A DNA stretch of 64,000 bases from Beta vulgaris subsp. vulgaris (GCF_026745355.1 NC_079208.1:58390892-58454891), one strand, 5' to 3'. Counted from the stretch's first letter, positions 46,810-60,544 are shown. The notes: generated by a model from the sequence alone, not told the origin. Numbers and translations: made by a program.

Positions 46810-49096
46810 TAAGCTAGATAGCACGAAATTTTTTCCTAGAGAGTTCATAAATTCGAATAAATGTGTTTATTTATTAGTGAATATATTAGTAGGATTTTAA
46901 CACGAGACAGATAATCTCTCTTAAATCAATCATAATTTATCTAAGAAAAAGTGGAGTACAATCATATCTCACAATGAAGCCCGCCCTAAGGGCTGTATCT
47001 ATGAAGCTAAAAATAGAAATAAGTTGCATTAATTGATCATTTATTACATCGGTAGATGCAAAATTTTTTCATAAATTCACAACTTATCTCCATTTTAAGT
47101 AGTGTATTTATGTCTTATATGCAACCCTAATGACTGCATATAACATAACCCATTATTATATAATGTAAAAGTTTGTTGATGTTAATTTTCATCATTTAAT
47201 TTGTTGATCATATATTATGGATAACATGCATGCTATCATTTCCACAACAATTAATTAATAAATAACTTTCTCTTTTCACCTCTTCATCCTTAATTCTTAA
47301 TCAAAGCTAAATCATCATCAAGTTATACACTTTCTTACTAATTTGTTTAGTTTATTATGATCTCAAAATATAGTACTTGAAGAAGTCTTTCGACAGTCAA
47401 CACTGATTATATTAGTAGTACTCCTACATGCATAGTACGAGTAGTTTGTAGACAGTGTAAGAGAGAGAGTGTTATGTTGCATATTGCATGGTTTTTAGTG
47501 AGATTTTGGCGGTTCTGACTTGTTATTTTGTTCGTCGACTTTCACACTCATCACCAAACAACAAATATGTACTTGACTCTAAAAAACCTACTTATCAACT
47601 TACATAACAACTTCTCGTACCTATTATAACGAAATTATGACACTTCTGCCATTTTGCTTCTCCCTAACTACACCTATACTTGTCCTTGCAAGTTTCCGTA
47701 CAACTTGATTATATCTTATTGTCTTGGAATAATCTCAACTTCTAATTAACCACACTCACTTTGCTACTCTAATTTTGTGAAAAATTCTTTCGAATTATGT
47801 GAACAAACTGATTTCTCGAACTTTGGAATCACTATATAAAGCAAATTAAAACGTGATGATGAAATTATCCATATACTCGTTATGTTTCTTTTTGTTCTTC
47901 TTGTTTCGACTTTTACGTTTGCTAATGTACGTCTTTGACCTTAAATATTTTCATTGTGTGTATTAGTAAAAATTATAATGATTAAACAATAAATATTAAT
48001 AAAGTACTCATTGAAACGAATCAAATAAGACCTCACATGATTATATATATTTTTATCATATATTGAAAATAATTTAGAAGATTTTGTTCAATTGTGAATA
48101 GTGTCACAATTCTAAATAGGAAGTAGAAAAGAGAATAGAGGGAGTATAAAGGATCGATTTTCAACTTCAAATAAAGTTGAGACTTTGTTGAGTGAAAAAC
48201 TCGATCAAATAATTTAGTTATATATAAGTAGGATTTTGTTCAACTTATTTTCACTTCTTTACATTAAAGGTAGGTTAATGATAAATTCAAACAAGCTAAG
48301 TTCTACCACAAGTAATTATAGTAAACTTTAATAAGTTCATATAATCTTGATTACATCCATAAAATTCAGATAAGTTCAAATAAGTTAAAACAGTCGAATA
48401 GAACACAACGTTAAATTCTGGGGTGAATTTTCACACCTTCATCTTGTTTCAATTTCATTATTGATTTGGAATGAAATAAGATCATGCACATAATTTGATG
48501 TGCTTAAAATACAGGATATATTGCATCTGTTTGGAATCAATCGTCAAAAATTGTGATATCTTAATTCAGACGAAGGACACTTATACTATTACTTTATTCA
48601 TAGATCAATATTACATGTTCTAAAGTGCAAAGAGCTATTAGTTTAAGGAGAAGGATAATTAAACATAAATAACTAATAATTAGCACTTAAAGTTAATATT
48701 TCTTTAAAAAGGATTGATTAAAAAAATCTTAAGCACACCACACTCAAAATACAAGCACATCCAACAAGAAATTGAAGAAAAGAAAAAAGTAAGAACATAA
48801 AGAGAGCTTAGAGTATATAGATCACTAACTTCTAATAGTATCATCTCATCATGACATTAAGAGGGAGATGAAGATATGCATCTCAACCCTAGCTAGCTTC
48901 CCTTATCATGTTGAAGATTGATGATGATCATTGAACATCACCATTGTTCGCCGTCTCGAAAATCTTTGCTTGATCACTACTAGCTTCCATAACATTTTCC
49001 CAAAATGAGTAAATAACCAATTTTGAGTCATATCATAAACTAATTAATTAGCTAGTAGCAATATAACATGCTAATTATATTGTTCACTAAAAAATT

Positions 49097-50557
49097 TCAC
49101 AAGAGACGGCTAGTTGAAGAAGAATTATTAAGGCCTGAAAGATGAGTCCACATGCTAGAAGAAGCTGCTATATTAGTATCATTGCCAATGGAATTATCCC
49201 AAAATCGATTACCCATTGCATTATTATCTGAAGAAGTCATGGATGCCATGAATTGCTTGCTTATATTAAGCCCTTCTTGCCCAATAACCTCCATCTTCAC
49301 GGGCTCGAATTGCGAGTTCATAGATGATACATGGTCATCATGATCATGATGATCATCGTCGATTTTTTGTTGTTGTTGATGATGATGATGTTGTTGAAAG
49401 GATGAGTTATATAATCCAGCTCCAACTGAAGAGCTTGGGATTTGATCAAAACCCTCTAAGAAGGTATTATAATATCTCATTTGTTGATTGTTGGAATTTG
49501 GATTAAGTTGATGAGGAAAATCTAATTGATGAAGGTCATTTCCATCTTCACCATTAATAACTCTTCCTAGAGGGTGATGTTGAGGAGGTGTATTAAGGGA
49601 CCCACCAAAGCTCAAACCTAAATTTCCCATCCCTAGTTGAGCTATGTTTTGTAAAGATGCCATGAAAGGCGACATCCCGGTCCCACCACCGGCTGAAGGG
49701 ATGCCGGAGATGGTAGGGTTAGTACCACTTGAGCTCAACAAGTCCATATGTAGAGGCATTCTCGTTCTGTCCCCACCAACCATCGCGGTTGGAGGGGACT
49801 TAGAAGAGAAACCATTACCATTGCCGCCACCACCACCACTAGAGGATTTGCTGGAGGATCTCTTGGTTGATCTCCGGCATCCTCCGCCAACTGGAACGTT
49901 CCTTAGGGCCCCACCTTGAGTCCAATATCGGCGACAAGACTTACAAAAGTGACGAGGCTGTGACAGGTTATAGTTGTTATAGTAGCAGAATTTGGTGATG
50001 GTAGACTCACACCTGGGGCACTTTAGTGGAGCTACTGGAGGGAGGATCTTTGCTAAACGAGCTCTCTCCGCTGTCAAGTTATGGTGAATTGGTTGCGCCC
50101 CTGGTCCACCATCACCACCGCCGCCACCCATAACCACCTGAGATTCGGGTGGTTGGGGCAACGGTGGTGGTGGAATAAGGTGTTGATTTGGATTATTATG
50201 ATCATTTCCGCGGCCACCAACACCTTGAACACCTTGTTGATGATTAGTTTGCTGCAAATATATGATAATAACAAGTATTTATTAGTACAAATTATATATA
50301 AGACTACCAAAAAAATGAGAAAAAGATCTATCAAGTATCTCTTAACTTCAATTGGAGAGGTATATTCAAAAAATGAAAGATAATATACATCATAAGAAGA
50401 ATAATAGATATGGAATAATAATAATAATCTCTTATCAACTTTTAATTTTATTTATTTTCTCTCCTTGAAATAGAAGCTAAAATATGAAAAAAAAAAAAAT
50501 CATTACCTGTTGCCAATGAGGAGGATCTAAATAGAGTAAAACTGAAGAGAAAACCAT
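49097..50557 (-). CDS. DOF zinc-finger transcription factor
   Basis: Plant-specific DNA-binding protein recognising AAAG cores. Two exons: 50557-50507 (17 codons, [17 protein letters not shown]) and 50251-49097, joined in phase 0 across a 255-bp GT/AG intron; 401 aa in all. The MVFSS...LDPP...W start on a separate first exon is typical of the DOF2.4/DOF5.1/PEAR group, as is AERARLAK before the finger. The DOF finger has Cys at residues 95, 98, 120 and 123 (CPRC, 21 residues, CKSC), [15 protein letters not shown] and [17 protein letters not shown]. The later part has Gly/Ser, His and Gln runs and a C-terminal [11 protein letters not shown] minus-strand TATA (tataaat, about 50804) and a GA-rich leader precede it. 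The orthologue number cannot be fixed. Confidence 0.94.
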
Positions 50558-50802
50558 AGTGTTCTCTTTTTTATTTAGGTATTATTTTTGATACCTTTAA
50601 TTCTTTCTTTCTTTCTTTCTCTTCCTTTTCTTTTTTTGGTTCTTTATTTCTTTTTATAAAGGTTGATAGAAGAATGAAGAAGGTTGGCTCTTTGATGATA
50701 TGGTGGAGAATCAAAGTGTATGAGAAGATCAAATATTATCACCACCAAGTAGAGATGATTTAGAGAAAGAAAAAGAGATATGTGTGAAAGGGATAGGAGG
50801 GA

Positions 50803-50810
50803 TTTATAAG
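50803..50810 (-). promoter_or_regulatory. Putative TATA box of the DOF gene
   Basis: On the minus strand CTTATAAATCC lies about 250 bases before the start codon. The leader between contains GAAAGAAAG repeats (minus strand). Confidence 0.4.
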
Positions 50811-51329
50811 AGAAAAAGAAAAGAAAAGAGAGAAGAAGAAAGCTAATTTGCTAACTAGTGAAGGGATTTTGAGGATGTGTTTTTTTGCCCTTTTGTTCTC
50901 TCTTTCTTTTTGTTTTACTATAAAAAAAATTAGGGTTTTTTTTCTTTACCTTTTACAGTTTAATATTAAGTAGTACTTCCTTAACCTCGAAGCTTATTAG
51001 TGAATAGTGATGATTTGAACTGTCAACATAAGTGTGTTTATAGTAGTAGCTTAGTGCTGCTAGTTGTGCTCGTGATGCATGAGCTTAAAAAAAATTGATG
51101 ATGAGGCGGGTCCAAGATTTTAGTTAGGGGCGTTTGGTTCATATAGTGGCATAAGTTTGGAACTTGATATTTAATATCATGTGCTTGGTTTTATTTGAGC
51201 ATGAAATTTTTTCTTCTATTTAATATCTAGAGGTATTGGTATGAGTCAAACCGCCTCCTCCCTTGTATTTCTAAACCCCATACCTTATAGGTTTTTAATC
51301 TATCAAATTATTAAACAAACACTATGTAT

Positions 51330-52310
51330 GGGTTTTCTGTTGGGTATATTGATTAATATGAAACTCATGGAGGTGTATAGGTGCGGAGATAAGGTTGCAT
51401 AGAAGGAAAAACGTCAAAATGCTGAAGAAAGGGGTTCGCCCGATCAGGTCGGGCAATGTCGCCCGATTGGGCCCGCAACGGATTTTGCAGCTGGGCTGTT
51501 TTGTGCTTCGCCCCGATCGGGCGGGGCAACGAACTACGACGCGGGCGTGTTTCATACGAAGACGCGTTTGGCTTGGAATTATGTGCCCGATCGGGAGGTG
51601 GGTGTTTTATGCCCGTTTTTTGTTACGAAGACGCGTTTTTCCCGAGGGGGTATAAATAGGATGCCTTAGGCTATGTTTAGTTCACCTTATTTTTGCTTAT
51701 TTCAGATCTAATCAGATCAGATCAGATCAGATCAAAAAAAATAAGTTCAGATCAGATCAGTTCAGATCATGCTTATATTTAAAAATCATTATATCTTTCA
51801 TTACATATTAGTAAAAATTATAATAATTGAATATTAATAAAGTACTCATTGAGACGAATCAAACAAGACCCCACATGACTATATTTTTTCTTATATATTG
51901 AGCAAAATCTAAAAGATAAGATCTTGTAATCAGAAAAAATAAGTTCAGATCAGATCAGATCAGAAAAAATAAGTTCAGATCAGATCAGATAAGTTCAGAT
52001 CAGAAAATTTCAGGTGAACTAAACATAGCCTTAATACGTTTATTATTAGATTATTCATCATTATTCACATAATTGAGAGAGAGAAAGCTAGTGAGAGAGT
52101 TCTTGGAGAGTTTTTGGTAATCCTTTTTGAACGTTCATCGATTCCTAGTGCATATTCGTGGTTTTTTTCTCCCAATTCTTTGATTTCCACGTAAAAGTTC
52201 GGGTGTCTTATTTCTTGCTTTGTTATTTGTTGTTCTAGTATTTTTTGCTATTACTTCCTAGATTGATATATAGTCAATAGAACTTACGTTTTGTTCGTTC
52301 TAAACCCATA
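51330..52310 (+). mobile_element. LTR-like fragment (probable solo LTR)
   Basis: A GC-rich stretch (51420-51640, with repeated cgcccgatcggg motifs) leads to TATAAATAGG at 51649-51658. Further on is a leader-like region with gagagagagaaagctagtgag (52073-52096). This order resembles U3-R-U5 of a plant LTR retrotransposon. No primer-binding site, internal domain or clean 5-bp duplication was found. The sequence is split by the MITE at 51669. Confidence 0.35.
51669..52030. mobile_element. MITE with (GATCA)n arms and a borrowed core
   Basis: The ends GGCTATGTTTAGTTCACCT and AGGTGAACTAAACATAGCC are perfect inverted repeats with TTA duplicated outside. Both arms contain GATCAGATCA pentamers. The middle (51781-51920) matches the core of the Stowaway elements at 57521 and 60545. 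It sits just 3' of a TATA box. Confidence 0.85.
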
Positions 52311-55300
52311 CTTTATACCAAAAATTTAATATAATTTTATATTGAAAGAAAATACTTGAAGTTGTAAAAACGATAACTCGTTTTTTTCTCGAGTTCAATA
52401 TAAATATAAAATAATAGATAAATAATTTTATTTATCAGAATTGTCATCTGATATCCCTTGCCTTAATATAACATGGGGTTAGCGAAGGGAATTGAGAAAA
52501 ATGAGAGATTATGATTTATGATGAGTGTCTTGATGTGTCCCCCATTGGCTAGTATGGGTGGGATCATCTCACGTAATCGAAAAGCACCTTATAGAATTAT
52601 TATGAAAATTTGACGTTGGTTTTATCTGTAGAATATGATAATGTTATGTTCACCTTTTATCTTTTCAGTGATTATAAGCTAAGAAAATGGTTAGTAATTA
52701 ATTAATTAATTAACTTACTGATGAGTAGGAATATGTTTTTATGCTGCAAAGTTCCATGCATTTTATGACCAAAGACTACCCCCACATTACTCAGGAGTCA
52801 GGACACAATTTTGCTTTTATAAAATTAAAGCAAACCCAATTTCAAGAAGTCTTGAAATAATTAAAGCAAAACGAAATTTTTTTTTTTTGCAAAGTAAAAA
52901 GTAGAAAGAATAGGGGAATAAATTGAATAAAAACAAAAATAACCCTTAATTTTTCCCAAAGTTTTGAATGAACTTTAAGAACAAACAATTGCTCCCCACA
53001 TACAAAAGGAAAGAATATCAAAGGACAAACTTTAGTACTACAATATATTATAGAAGTAGCTAGCTTAGCACATTATTCTTTTGACTATGCCTTAGAACTT
53101 CATTTTTGATACTTTTGAAGATCAAACTATACTCATTGAAATTATTGTAAATTGGTGGAGTAAGTGTTCCAATTTATGCAATAATCTATGAATTGTTTGC
53201 ATTACTAATAACAATGCACATATCTCAATATGTTGGTCATATGACACTACTCCCTGATTTATTTTCTAGGATATTGTTCGCTTTCCTTTTTCATCCATTT
53301 CATTAAGAATTTATGTACCTTTTTTGGGCACAAATTCTTTTATCCGTTCACCTATACTTACACCACTATAGTAGATTCACTTGACTCTATTATTGATAAT
53401 GACATGACTCAGGCCTGTTCTTTTTGATATTGAACTGAATTGAACTGAACTGAATTGAACTTAACTTAACTGAAACGAATAGTGATATGTGAGAGGAAAA
53501 TATTGTCCAAAGCTGAACTGTACTGAATTAAAGTAAACTGAACTGAATTGAACTGAACTGAAAATAAGCTGGATAGAATAGGCCTCACTCTTTTTATCTC
53601 TAAGCTAATAAAGTGGGAGACATTGATTTATATTGAAACTCTCCCTTCTCCAATATCCTTGGTATATTATCTAATGTAACTAATCTCTGTGGAATGAATA
53701 TATACAATATAATACTTGAGTTACTAGTACCTTTATTTGTCGTATCTTTTGGATAAGTGAGCATGAGTATGGTATTGCTGTCAGAAAACATTGACGACCC
53801 AGAATCCCTCAAATTGAGCAAATCGTCTATGTGGATTCTTCCAAAAAAAAAAACATATAGGCTAGACAAGCCTTAATACAACATATTTGCACTTTGTTAC
53901 GGAGTAAATCTCTTTATCCTTTCTAAAAATTAACTAACCTAGGTAAAACTGTAGTTGCTCTCATACTAACTCATAATTTGCTTCATACTAGTATGCTCAA
54001 CAATTTTCTAATTCTAATAATAAATTAAATAGATGAAAAGTACAATGAGTGCGATTTCTCTACATAATTTTGACTTATAAAAATTAATTGTAATTAATCT
54101 AAATTTGTTGCCAAAACTTTTCTATTGGAAAACCCTTCTTGGCTTAACTAATTAAGTATATGGAATAGTTAGCCCTCCTTTTCAAAAAAGTCTTAACTCG
54201 AACTTAATTTAATTAATTTAAACTTATTATACTCCTAAACTAAACTTATCTAAACTTGTTTAAACTTATATATTGCGGCATTTAAACAAGCAAACTCTTC
54301 CAAAGTTGAAAATTTTAGATGACAAACCTAAAACCAATCCATATCATTTCTCTCTTCCTCCTTTTCCTTCCCTTTTATTATTTTTTCCAGTTCATCTCTT
54401 CCCTTTCCATGTATATATATATATCTCTTCTAGTCAAACACATTGTAATACAAAAGGATTTGGATCATTATTGTTGTATGATTAACACTCAAAAGGTTAT
54501 AAATTTCGATAAGTACTCATAAAATCTCATGCATGGAACAATAACAACCTCATTTCGAATTAATGGCTTACATAAGCTTTGAATGGACCACAGAAAAGGG
54601 AGGGGAGGAGTGTGGTGTACTTGTGGAAATTATAAATCTGATGTTGCCATCTGAGATAATATATGTATGCATGATGACGTTTAAAACGCAGGTTGAAGGG
54701 AGTTACTTAAAGATATATGCATGCATTCAATGATTCAGCTTCGATCCTTTTTACTACTTATCCTTGCAAAGATACTTACGTATCCCTCAATCATGCATCC
54801 ATCCACATTGTGTGAATCTCACAAAAACTGTAGCTATACCACTTTTGCATTATTGTTTCGTTGATAACTCTAACACAGATCGATTGAGTCAAAAATTATT
54901 ACGGCTAATTGAGGTTTTGTTTGGCAACACTAGTTGAAACGAAGAGGAAATTAAACCATTTTATGTCGTTGAGACTAATAAAAGGGTGTTTCACAATTAG
55001 TTGTTGTTTGTTGGCTGTTGACTACTTTAATTGGTTGGTATAACTAGCCATTTTTCTTGGTTGATGTGGCTTGTTTTGACTATTGTCTGTTAAATTAGAT
55101 GCTAGTGTTGGCTGTTTAATGCACAAAAGCTGAAACTTAATGAAAAAAGCTTTTAAAATTAGCTTTTAATTTGGTTGAAAAGTATAAACACGTCTTCAAA
55201 TACTTTTTTATTTTCCTGTTTGAACACATGAAAAAGCTAAAAGTCAATTAAATTAATAATCACCCAAAAGTCATATACCATACTCTGTCAAACGTAGAAA

Positions 55301-55905
55301 CTGATAATTAAGCTAGTTTTTTTTTTTAAAAAGATAATTAAGCTAGTTAATTATATGGATTGTTTGATAAAAATACGTGTTTACATAGCCAAAATATGGC
55401 AACATATTATGAATGGTCGGAACTCAAAAGGTATAATAGATAGCTTGTATTTAATCAGACATGTAACATATTGGCAGTTGATTTTAAGACGAAACGACGT
55501 CATTTGAACTTATATGATACTACCTTCTCAAATCTCAAATGTACATAATGGTGATTGGTGGACTGAATTAACATGTGAATGTCGAGCAGAAATGCGTTTG
55601 GACATGAAATCATTGGCGTAGCTTGGTGGGGCGCGAGGGTTCTAGTTCTTCTAGGGGTCACTTGGATTACTTAGCTTGCATGAATTTTATTGATTAGTAC
55701 ATGTGAGTATCCTACATTGGACAAAGGAGGCGAGATTAAACTACTTTATAAGCCTTGGAGTTACTCCTCCTATCACCGTATGGTTTTAGGATGAAACCTT
55801 CTTGGGCTTGTAAGTGGACTAAACTCTTCTGTTCATTTTTGGGTTACCTAAGCCATTTCATATAATATGAATTAACCATACTTAAAAGTGACATCAACTA
55901 GCTAC
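52310..55905. other. Gene-free AT-rich region
   Basis: No gene seen. It contains (TAAT)n at 52696-52711 and the pentamer MITE at 53412-53584. The sequence at 53000-53100 and 54300-54500 is low complexity. Confidence 0.45.
53412..53584. mobile_element. Pentamer-type MITE (GAACT family)
   Basis: It starts GGCCTGTTCTTTTTGA and ends GGATAGAATAGGCC, with TCA on both sides. The interior is largely GAACT/GAATT pentamers, the clearest example of the family here. Confidence 0.8.
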
Positions 55906-55909
55906 TTAA

Positions 55910-56143
55910 GGGCTCGTTCGTCATCGTTTTCAGTTTTCAGTTTTCAGTTTTATTTTTAAAACCAAAAACAAAAAAATGGAAACCAGAAAAAGTAGTTTCT
56001 AGTTTTTAGTTGTCAGTTTTCAAAATTGACATGTTTATTAGTATAAATATGACTAATTTAAAGTTTATTATCCTCCTTATATCATATGACTTTTATATTC
56101 ATAAAACTAAAAATTGAAAACTTACAATGATGCCGAACGGGCA
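55910..56143. mobile_element. Harbinger-like MITE
   Basis: GGGCTCGTTCGTCATCG on the left pairs with gatgccgaacgggca on the right, with TAA outside both. It contains three TTTTCAG repeats near the left end. Confidence 0.6.
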
Positions 56144-56212
56144 TAAGTTAGTGGGCTAATTCCACAATTACCAAATGTTTTCAACATGAAATTTCGCTAT
56201 ACTTATATTATA

Positions 56213-56446
56213 CTCCCTCCGTTTCACAATATAAGGCACGCACGAGGTTTGAGGTCGAACTTTGACCGTTAATTACTCTCAATTTATGATGATAAAAATT
56301 TTTTTAAAAAATATTATTATAGTATTTTTCAAGACGAATCCAATGGTATAATTTTTATAATTTTTATTTATCGTATTTGAGAGATATTTGTGGTCAAAGC
56401 AAATTTTCATAAAACGTAAATGCCTTATATTTTGAAACAGAAGGAG
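56213..56446. mobile_element. Stowaway-type MITE
   Basis: CTCCCTCCGTTTCACAATAT pairs with atattttgaaacagaaggag; TA on both sides. The element at 60869-61103 is the same family in the opposite orientation. Confidence 0.85.
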
Positions 56447-57520
56447 TACTGTTTACGTTTCCTCTTGCCCTGGCCCTAACACATCCCCCAACAATTATAG
56501 GTACCACTTACCAGTGAGTAATATAAAATAAAGATATATTACTCTTTTAAGTAAATGATGCAGTATATTATTAATCAATTTCATAAACAATATGACAGAG
56601 GAATTATATTGATTTAGTGGTATTACTCAAGTTAAGTACTATTAACATGAGGTCCGAATAGTACATGTCAGCATCACTAACTTAGCTAGCATGTTGTCAA
56701 CCTCATGTAGTCCACAGACCACTAGTACTGTCCAATTAGGGCTGGATCACTATGCCGTATATATGGTCTGTGCAATTTTTTTGTCGGCAAAATATAATCG
56801 GCATAACACTTGGGAGTTGGGATATGCATATGGATAAACAACTTTGCTATTTTAATTTATATGAAAATGTTTTTCTTATGACAGATGATCCATTTTAAGC
56901 ACAAAAAATAAAGAATATAATAATACAAGTAATATTTTTATTTTTCACATTTTAGTTTATTTTTATTAATCAATATATGATTTCACCCATACGCAAATTA
57001 AAGTCTTATATCGTATTACCTAAAGCAAAAACATCGAAACAAAAATTAGTTAAAAAGTTAGTAGATGGAAAAGTGAGAAGTATATATAAAAAAAACCTCA
57101 ACAATTAAGAAGTTTTACAAACGTACTTTAAAGTTTATTAGAAGAAAATATATAGATGATTTATGAACTCGCATAGTTAAGAAGTTTTACAAACGTAATT
57201 AAGCCCTTGACTTGTTTAATTACTTTTTGTATAGTGTTTGACATTTAATTGCTTCTATTACATTTATTTTTCTCCAACTTCCTCACTGTCACTTTGTGGC
57301 TCACTCACGAGTTCCTACCAAGTCAAAGACCGAAAATTTGACTTTTTCGCCGAAAGAAGTGTTTTTGGTACCTTTTAACAAAACTTAAATGTAGGTTGGT
57401 ATATCCGATCCCCACAAAAAAATTAGTGAGTTAATCCCTACAAATGCCCTATTACCCTGGTATATCCCCGCAAAAAACTCGAACTTAAATAATATAAATA
57501 ATTTATAAATAAATCTCATA

Positions 57521-57778
57521 CTCCCTCTGTTTTTTTTATCATTCTCACTTTTCTATACGCGTATCCCAATGCACTTCTTTGAGCTTAAATATCTTTCATT
57601 ATATATTAGTAAAAATTATAATGATTGAATATTAATAATGTACTAATTGAAACGAATCAAACAAGACCCCACATGACTATATTTTTTCTTATAAATTGAA
57701 AAAAAATTGAAGAGATTCTCTCTAAGTATGAATAGTGCCAAGATTCCAAGTGAGAAAGATAAAAAAAAACAGAGGGAG
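57521..57778. mobile_element. Stowaway-type MITE
   Basis: CTCCCTCTGTTTTTTTTATC pairs with gataaaaaaaaacagagggag, TA outside. Same family as 60545-60808. Confidence 0.85.
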
Positions 57779-58075
57779 TATTAAACATATGGAGAAGTCA
57801 TGCATTTGTTTGTGATTTATATTATACTCTCTTTGTTATCAATCCTTTTTTAACTTTATATGTCTCTTTAAAAATCTTAAATATTAAAAACAAAAAAGAA
57901 TGAGACTTCAAATGTTATGTCCCACTTTTTTGAATTAAACTATGTGCTACTTAATATTATTGATTCACATATAATCAAGTTAAATCCAATTCCTATTTTC
58001 GAAAAAAATAAATAAAATAACTTATAATCCACTTGAACCAATAAAAATGATTTGCAAAAACAGTGATACAAATAA

Positions 58076-58480
58076 TGCTATGTTTGGCAAAAATTGACTG
58101 AAATGGAGCTAAAACTGCTAAGGTGGCTGAAACTGATTAGGTAGCAGCTGAAACTGTTAAGGTGCTAAAACTGATAAGCTAGCTGATTGCATAACCTGTT
58201 TGGTAATATTATTTGTGAATGTAGCTGAAATATCTTTTTAAACTTAAAAACATAAAAAGAAAATATCTTAGGCTTAAAAAGATAAAAAGAAAATAATAAT
58301 AATAGTAAAATTTCAGCACCTGACTCAGAAGCTATATGTTACTCCAACTCAATTTTAGTCAACTTTTGGACTTAAATTTTATTTAAGTTCCTCCACCAAA
58401 CACCACTAATCATATAAGGTGACTTAAAATTGTAGCACCTTATCATATAAGTCACCTGAAATGTTTCCCCAAACAAAGCC
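58076..58480. mobile_element. Harbinger-like MITE
   Basis: TGCTATGTTTGGCAAA and ccccaaacaaagcc are imperfect inverted repeats, flanked by TAA. Non-coding. Confidence 0.5.
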
Positions 58481-58849
58481 TAAGTGGGATTGAAGACTTC
58501 TTTTTCCAGAAATTTGGAGGTATTAGTTCGACTTACTATTATCATCATTTCTAATTGAACATAAAACTTTGTGTTTTCTGTATTATATTATTATTTTGTG
58601 ACCTTTTAAGTTAATAATTCTATGCATATTAGGAAGAATTATAAGTTATTGCATCATTATTAACTATCATATGTTTATTCATGCATCTCAATGCATATTT
58701 TTTTTGGATATTAGATATTTAGAATTTTTACCCTGGAGGAGTGTCAAATTACGCGTTAGTGAGAGAAAAACAAGTGTTACAATTTATAATAGAAGAGATT
58801 GGAGTATTATCTAACTGCAAATCAATCCCTCATATTCATTTTTCATACA

Positions 58850-59148
58850 CTAGTTTTTATATGCACGCGATGCGTGCGAAAATACGTTGAAAATTAATTT
58901 TTTTTAGGGGATGTAGAAAATTAAATTAATTGTTAATTATATCGAATAGATTATGGATATTTAAATTGTTGATGGTTTTTTTTTGTAATGTCTTTTTTCA
59001 TTTTTAAATTAGTTAGGTAGTTTTTTTTTTTATGTTTAAATCTTTTCTTTTTTAATTAAAGTAAATAGTTAGAATTGAGATGTAATAAGGGTAAAATGGG
59101 ATTTCTAATATTTTGGTGTCCTACCCCTCTTCCCATATAGAATAGAGA
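58850..59148 (-). mobile_element. Short Helitron-like element
   Basis: Read on the minus strand it starts TCTCTATTCTATATGGG. It ends with the palindrome GCACGCATCGCGTGC, an A-rich spacer and CTAG before T. This is the same 3' architecture as the elements at 10950 and 29144. Confidence 0.6.
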
Positions 59149-59777
59149 TTAATCTATATGATCTATTACCCTATTCATGATTGTTCTTATTCCAAGTAGG
59201 CTACGACTTTCCTTGGAGTTCTGAAAATCTATTAAATGTTGATGATAAAAACATTAGTTTTTATGTCTGTAAAATGATATATAGAATCGACAATCCTAAT
59301 AGAAAAATCATGATTTTTTGCTATTGTTTGTGTGTAACCGTCTCAAAATATTCAACTATATTCCTTTAGATACAAAAACATTCAACTATAATAGGCATAT
59401 ATAGAGCTTTATTAGAAGTACATATAGCTAGGATACTAAAATCTGAGTCATACTCATACCAACACCTTTTAGGCTTTTGCATACAAATTACAAAAAGCGA
59501 AAGCTGCCATACATCGTATGATACATAAACATAACATTAGAATTAGAAGAGAAGAACTTTTCACGCCAATCTAAGGCCATGTGTTGGCATCAACATGCAT
59601 ACAAACCATCTCTGCTTTAAAAAAAACATACGAATTATTTCACCGAGAAAAAATACTACATACCTTTCACAATACATATATTATCTTTATATAACGCATA
59701 AACTAAGGGCGAAGAAAGAAAAAGTTGTAATTGCATATAAACTTATATGATCATGTTTTATATGAGGAAATGTATTA

Positions 59778-60542
59778 CTTCCTTCGTTTCATATTACTCG
59801 CTCTCAATTCACGGACTCCTAGGCAATATTGGAGAAGAGAGAGGTACAGAGTAAAAAGAAAAGGAATCTATGTGATAGGATCGGAAAGTGATAAAGAGAG
59901 TTTATAGCTAGAGATGTAAATGGATCGGGTTCGGGGGGATGGAGCATCACCCGCTACCATCCGCACCACCCGATCCATCCATCACCCGGAAAAATCACCA
60001 CCCGAATCCATCCATCCATTTACTTCCGGGTGAACGGATGGATCGGGTTATAATCGGGTGAAATTACCTCAAAATAATGCTACCCATGAAATTTCAAAAA
60101 AATAAAGTTTCAACAGACAAAACCATAGATCCACAACCACAATTCAAATTAATTTGAAAATCACAGTAATTCGCATACAGAAATTAGAAAAATTAGGTTG
60201 GGCATTGGGCTTTTAGATTTGGACATTTAGCTGGGCCTTGAGGATTGGACTAAAAAATGTTTTTTTTAAAAAATAAACGGATGATGGGTCGGATTAACGG
60301 GTCGGGTGATGGATGAAAATTCTCCACCCGAATCCGATCCATCACCCGCATCCGGTAATTTGTCACCCGTTCACCATCCGTTTAAACATGGATTTTCACC
60401 CGTCCATTAAGACGGATGGACCGGGTGACCGGATGGTCCACTGGATATTGCCATCTCTATTTGTAACCCAAAAAAGAAGTGTAGAAAGTATGTGAAACTT
60501 TCCACAATGAAAAGTGTAGCGAGTATTATGAAACGGAGAAAG
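59778..60542. mobile_element. Stowaway-like MITE carrying a nested hAT-like element
   Basis: The left end CTTCCTTCGTTTCATATTAC pairs with a right end agtattatgaaacggagaaag, with TA outside. A second element occupies 59909-60459. Confidence 0.65.
59909..60459. mobile_element. hAT-like element rich in ATCGGGT/ACCCG
   Basis: It starts TAGAGATGTAAATGG and ends TTGCCATCTCTA. The flanks tttatagc and tttgtaac match at six of eight positions. The interior repeats cacccgaatccatcc-like phrases. Confidence 0.6.
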
Positions 60543-60544
60543 TA

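Larger units (their letters stand above)
45430..48200 (+). repeat. Segmental duplication, copy A
   Basis: At least ten landmarks recur in order in copy B about 15.7 kb downstream. Pairs: aacttaggtttccgtgccc (45443/61151), caatgtgggaaacatt (45932/61690), aatgaagtata (46041/61834), ccacaacaattaattaataa (47243/63043), gacagtcaacactgattat (47392/63170), caagtttccgtacaa (47689/63450) and gtgaaaaattct (47777/63540). It lies 3' of the DOF gene. No gene was found inside. A Stowaway MITE (46514) is present only in this copy. Confidence 0.8.

Noticed and set aside
50251..50257. DOF start at the TTG/CAG beginning of exon 2
   Set aside because: A splice acceptor lies there, and exon 1 with ATG and the typical MVFSS start is upstream.
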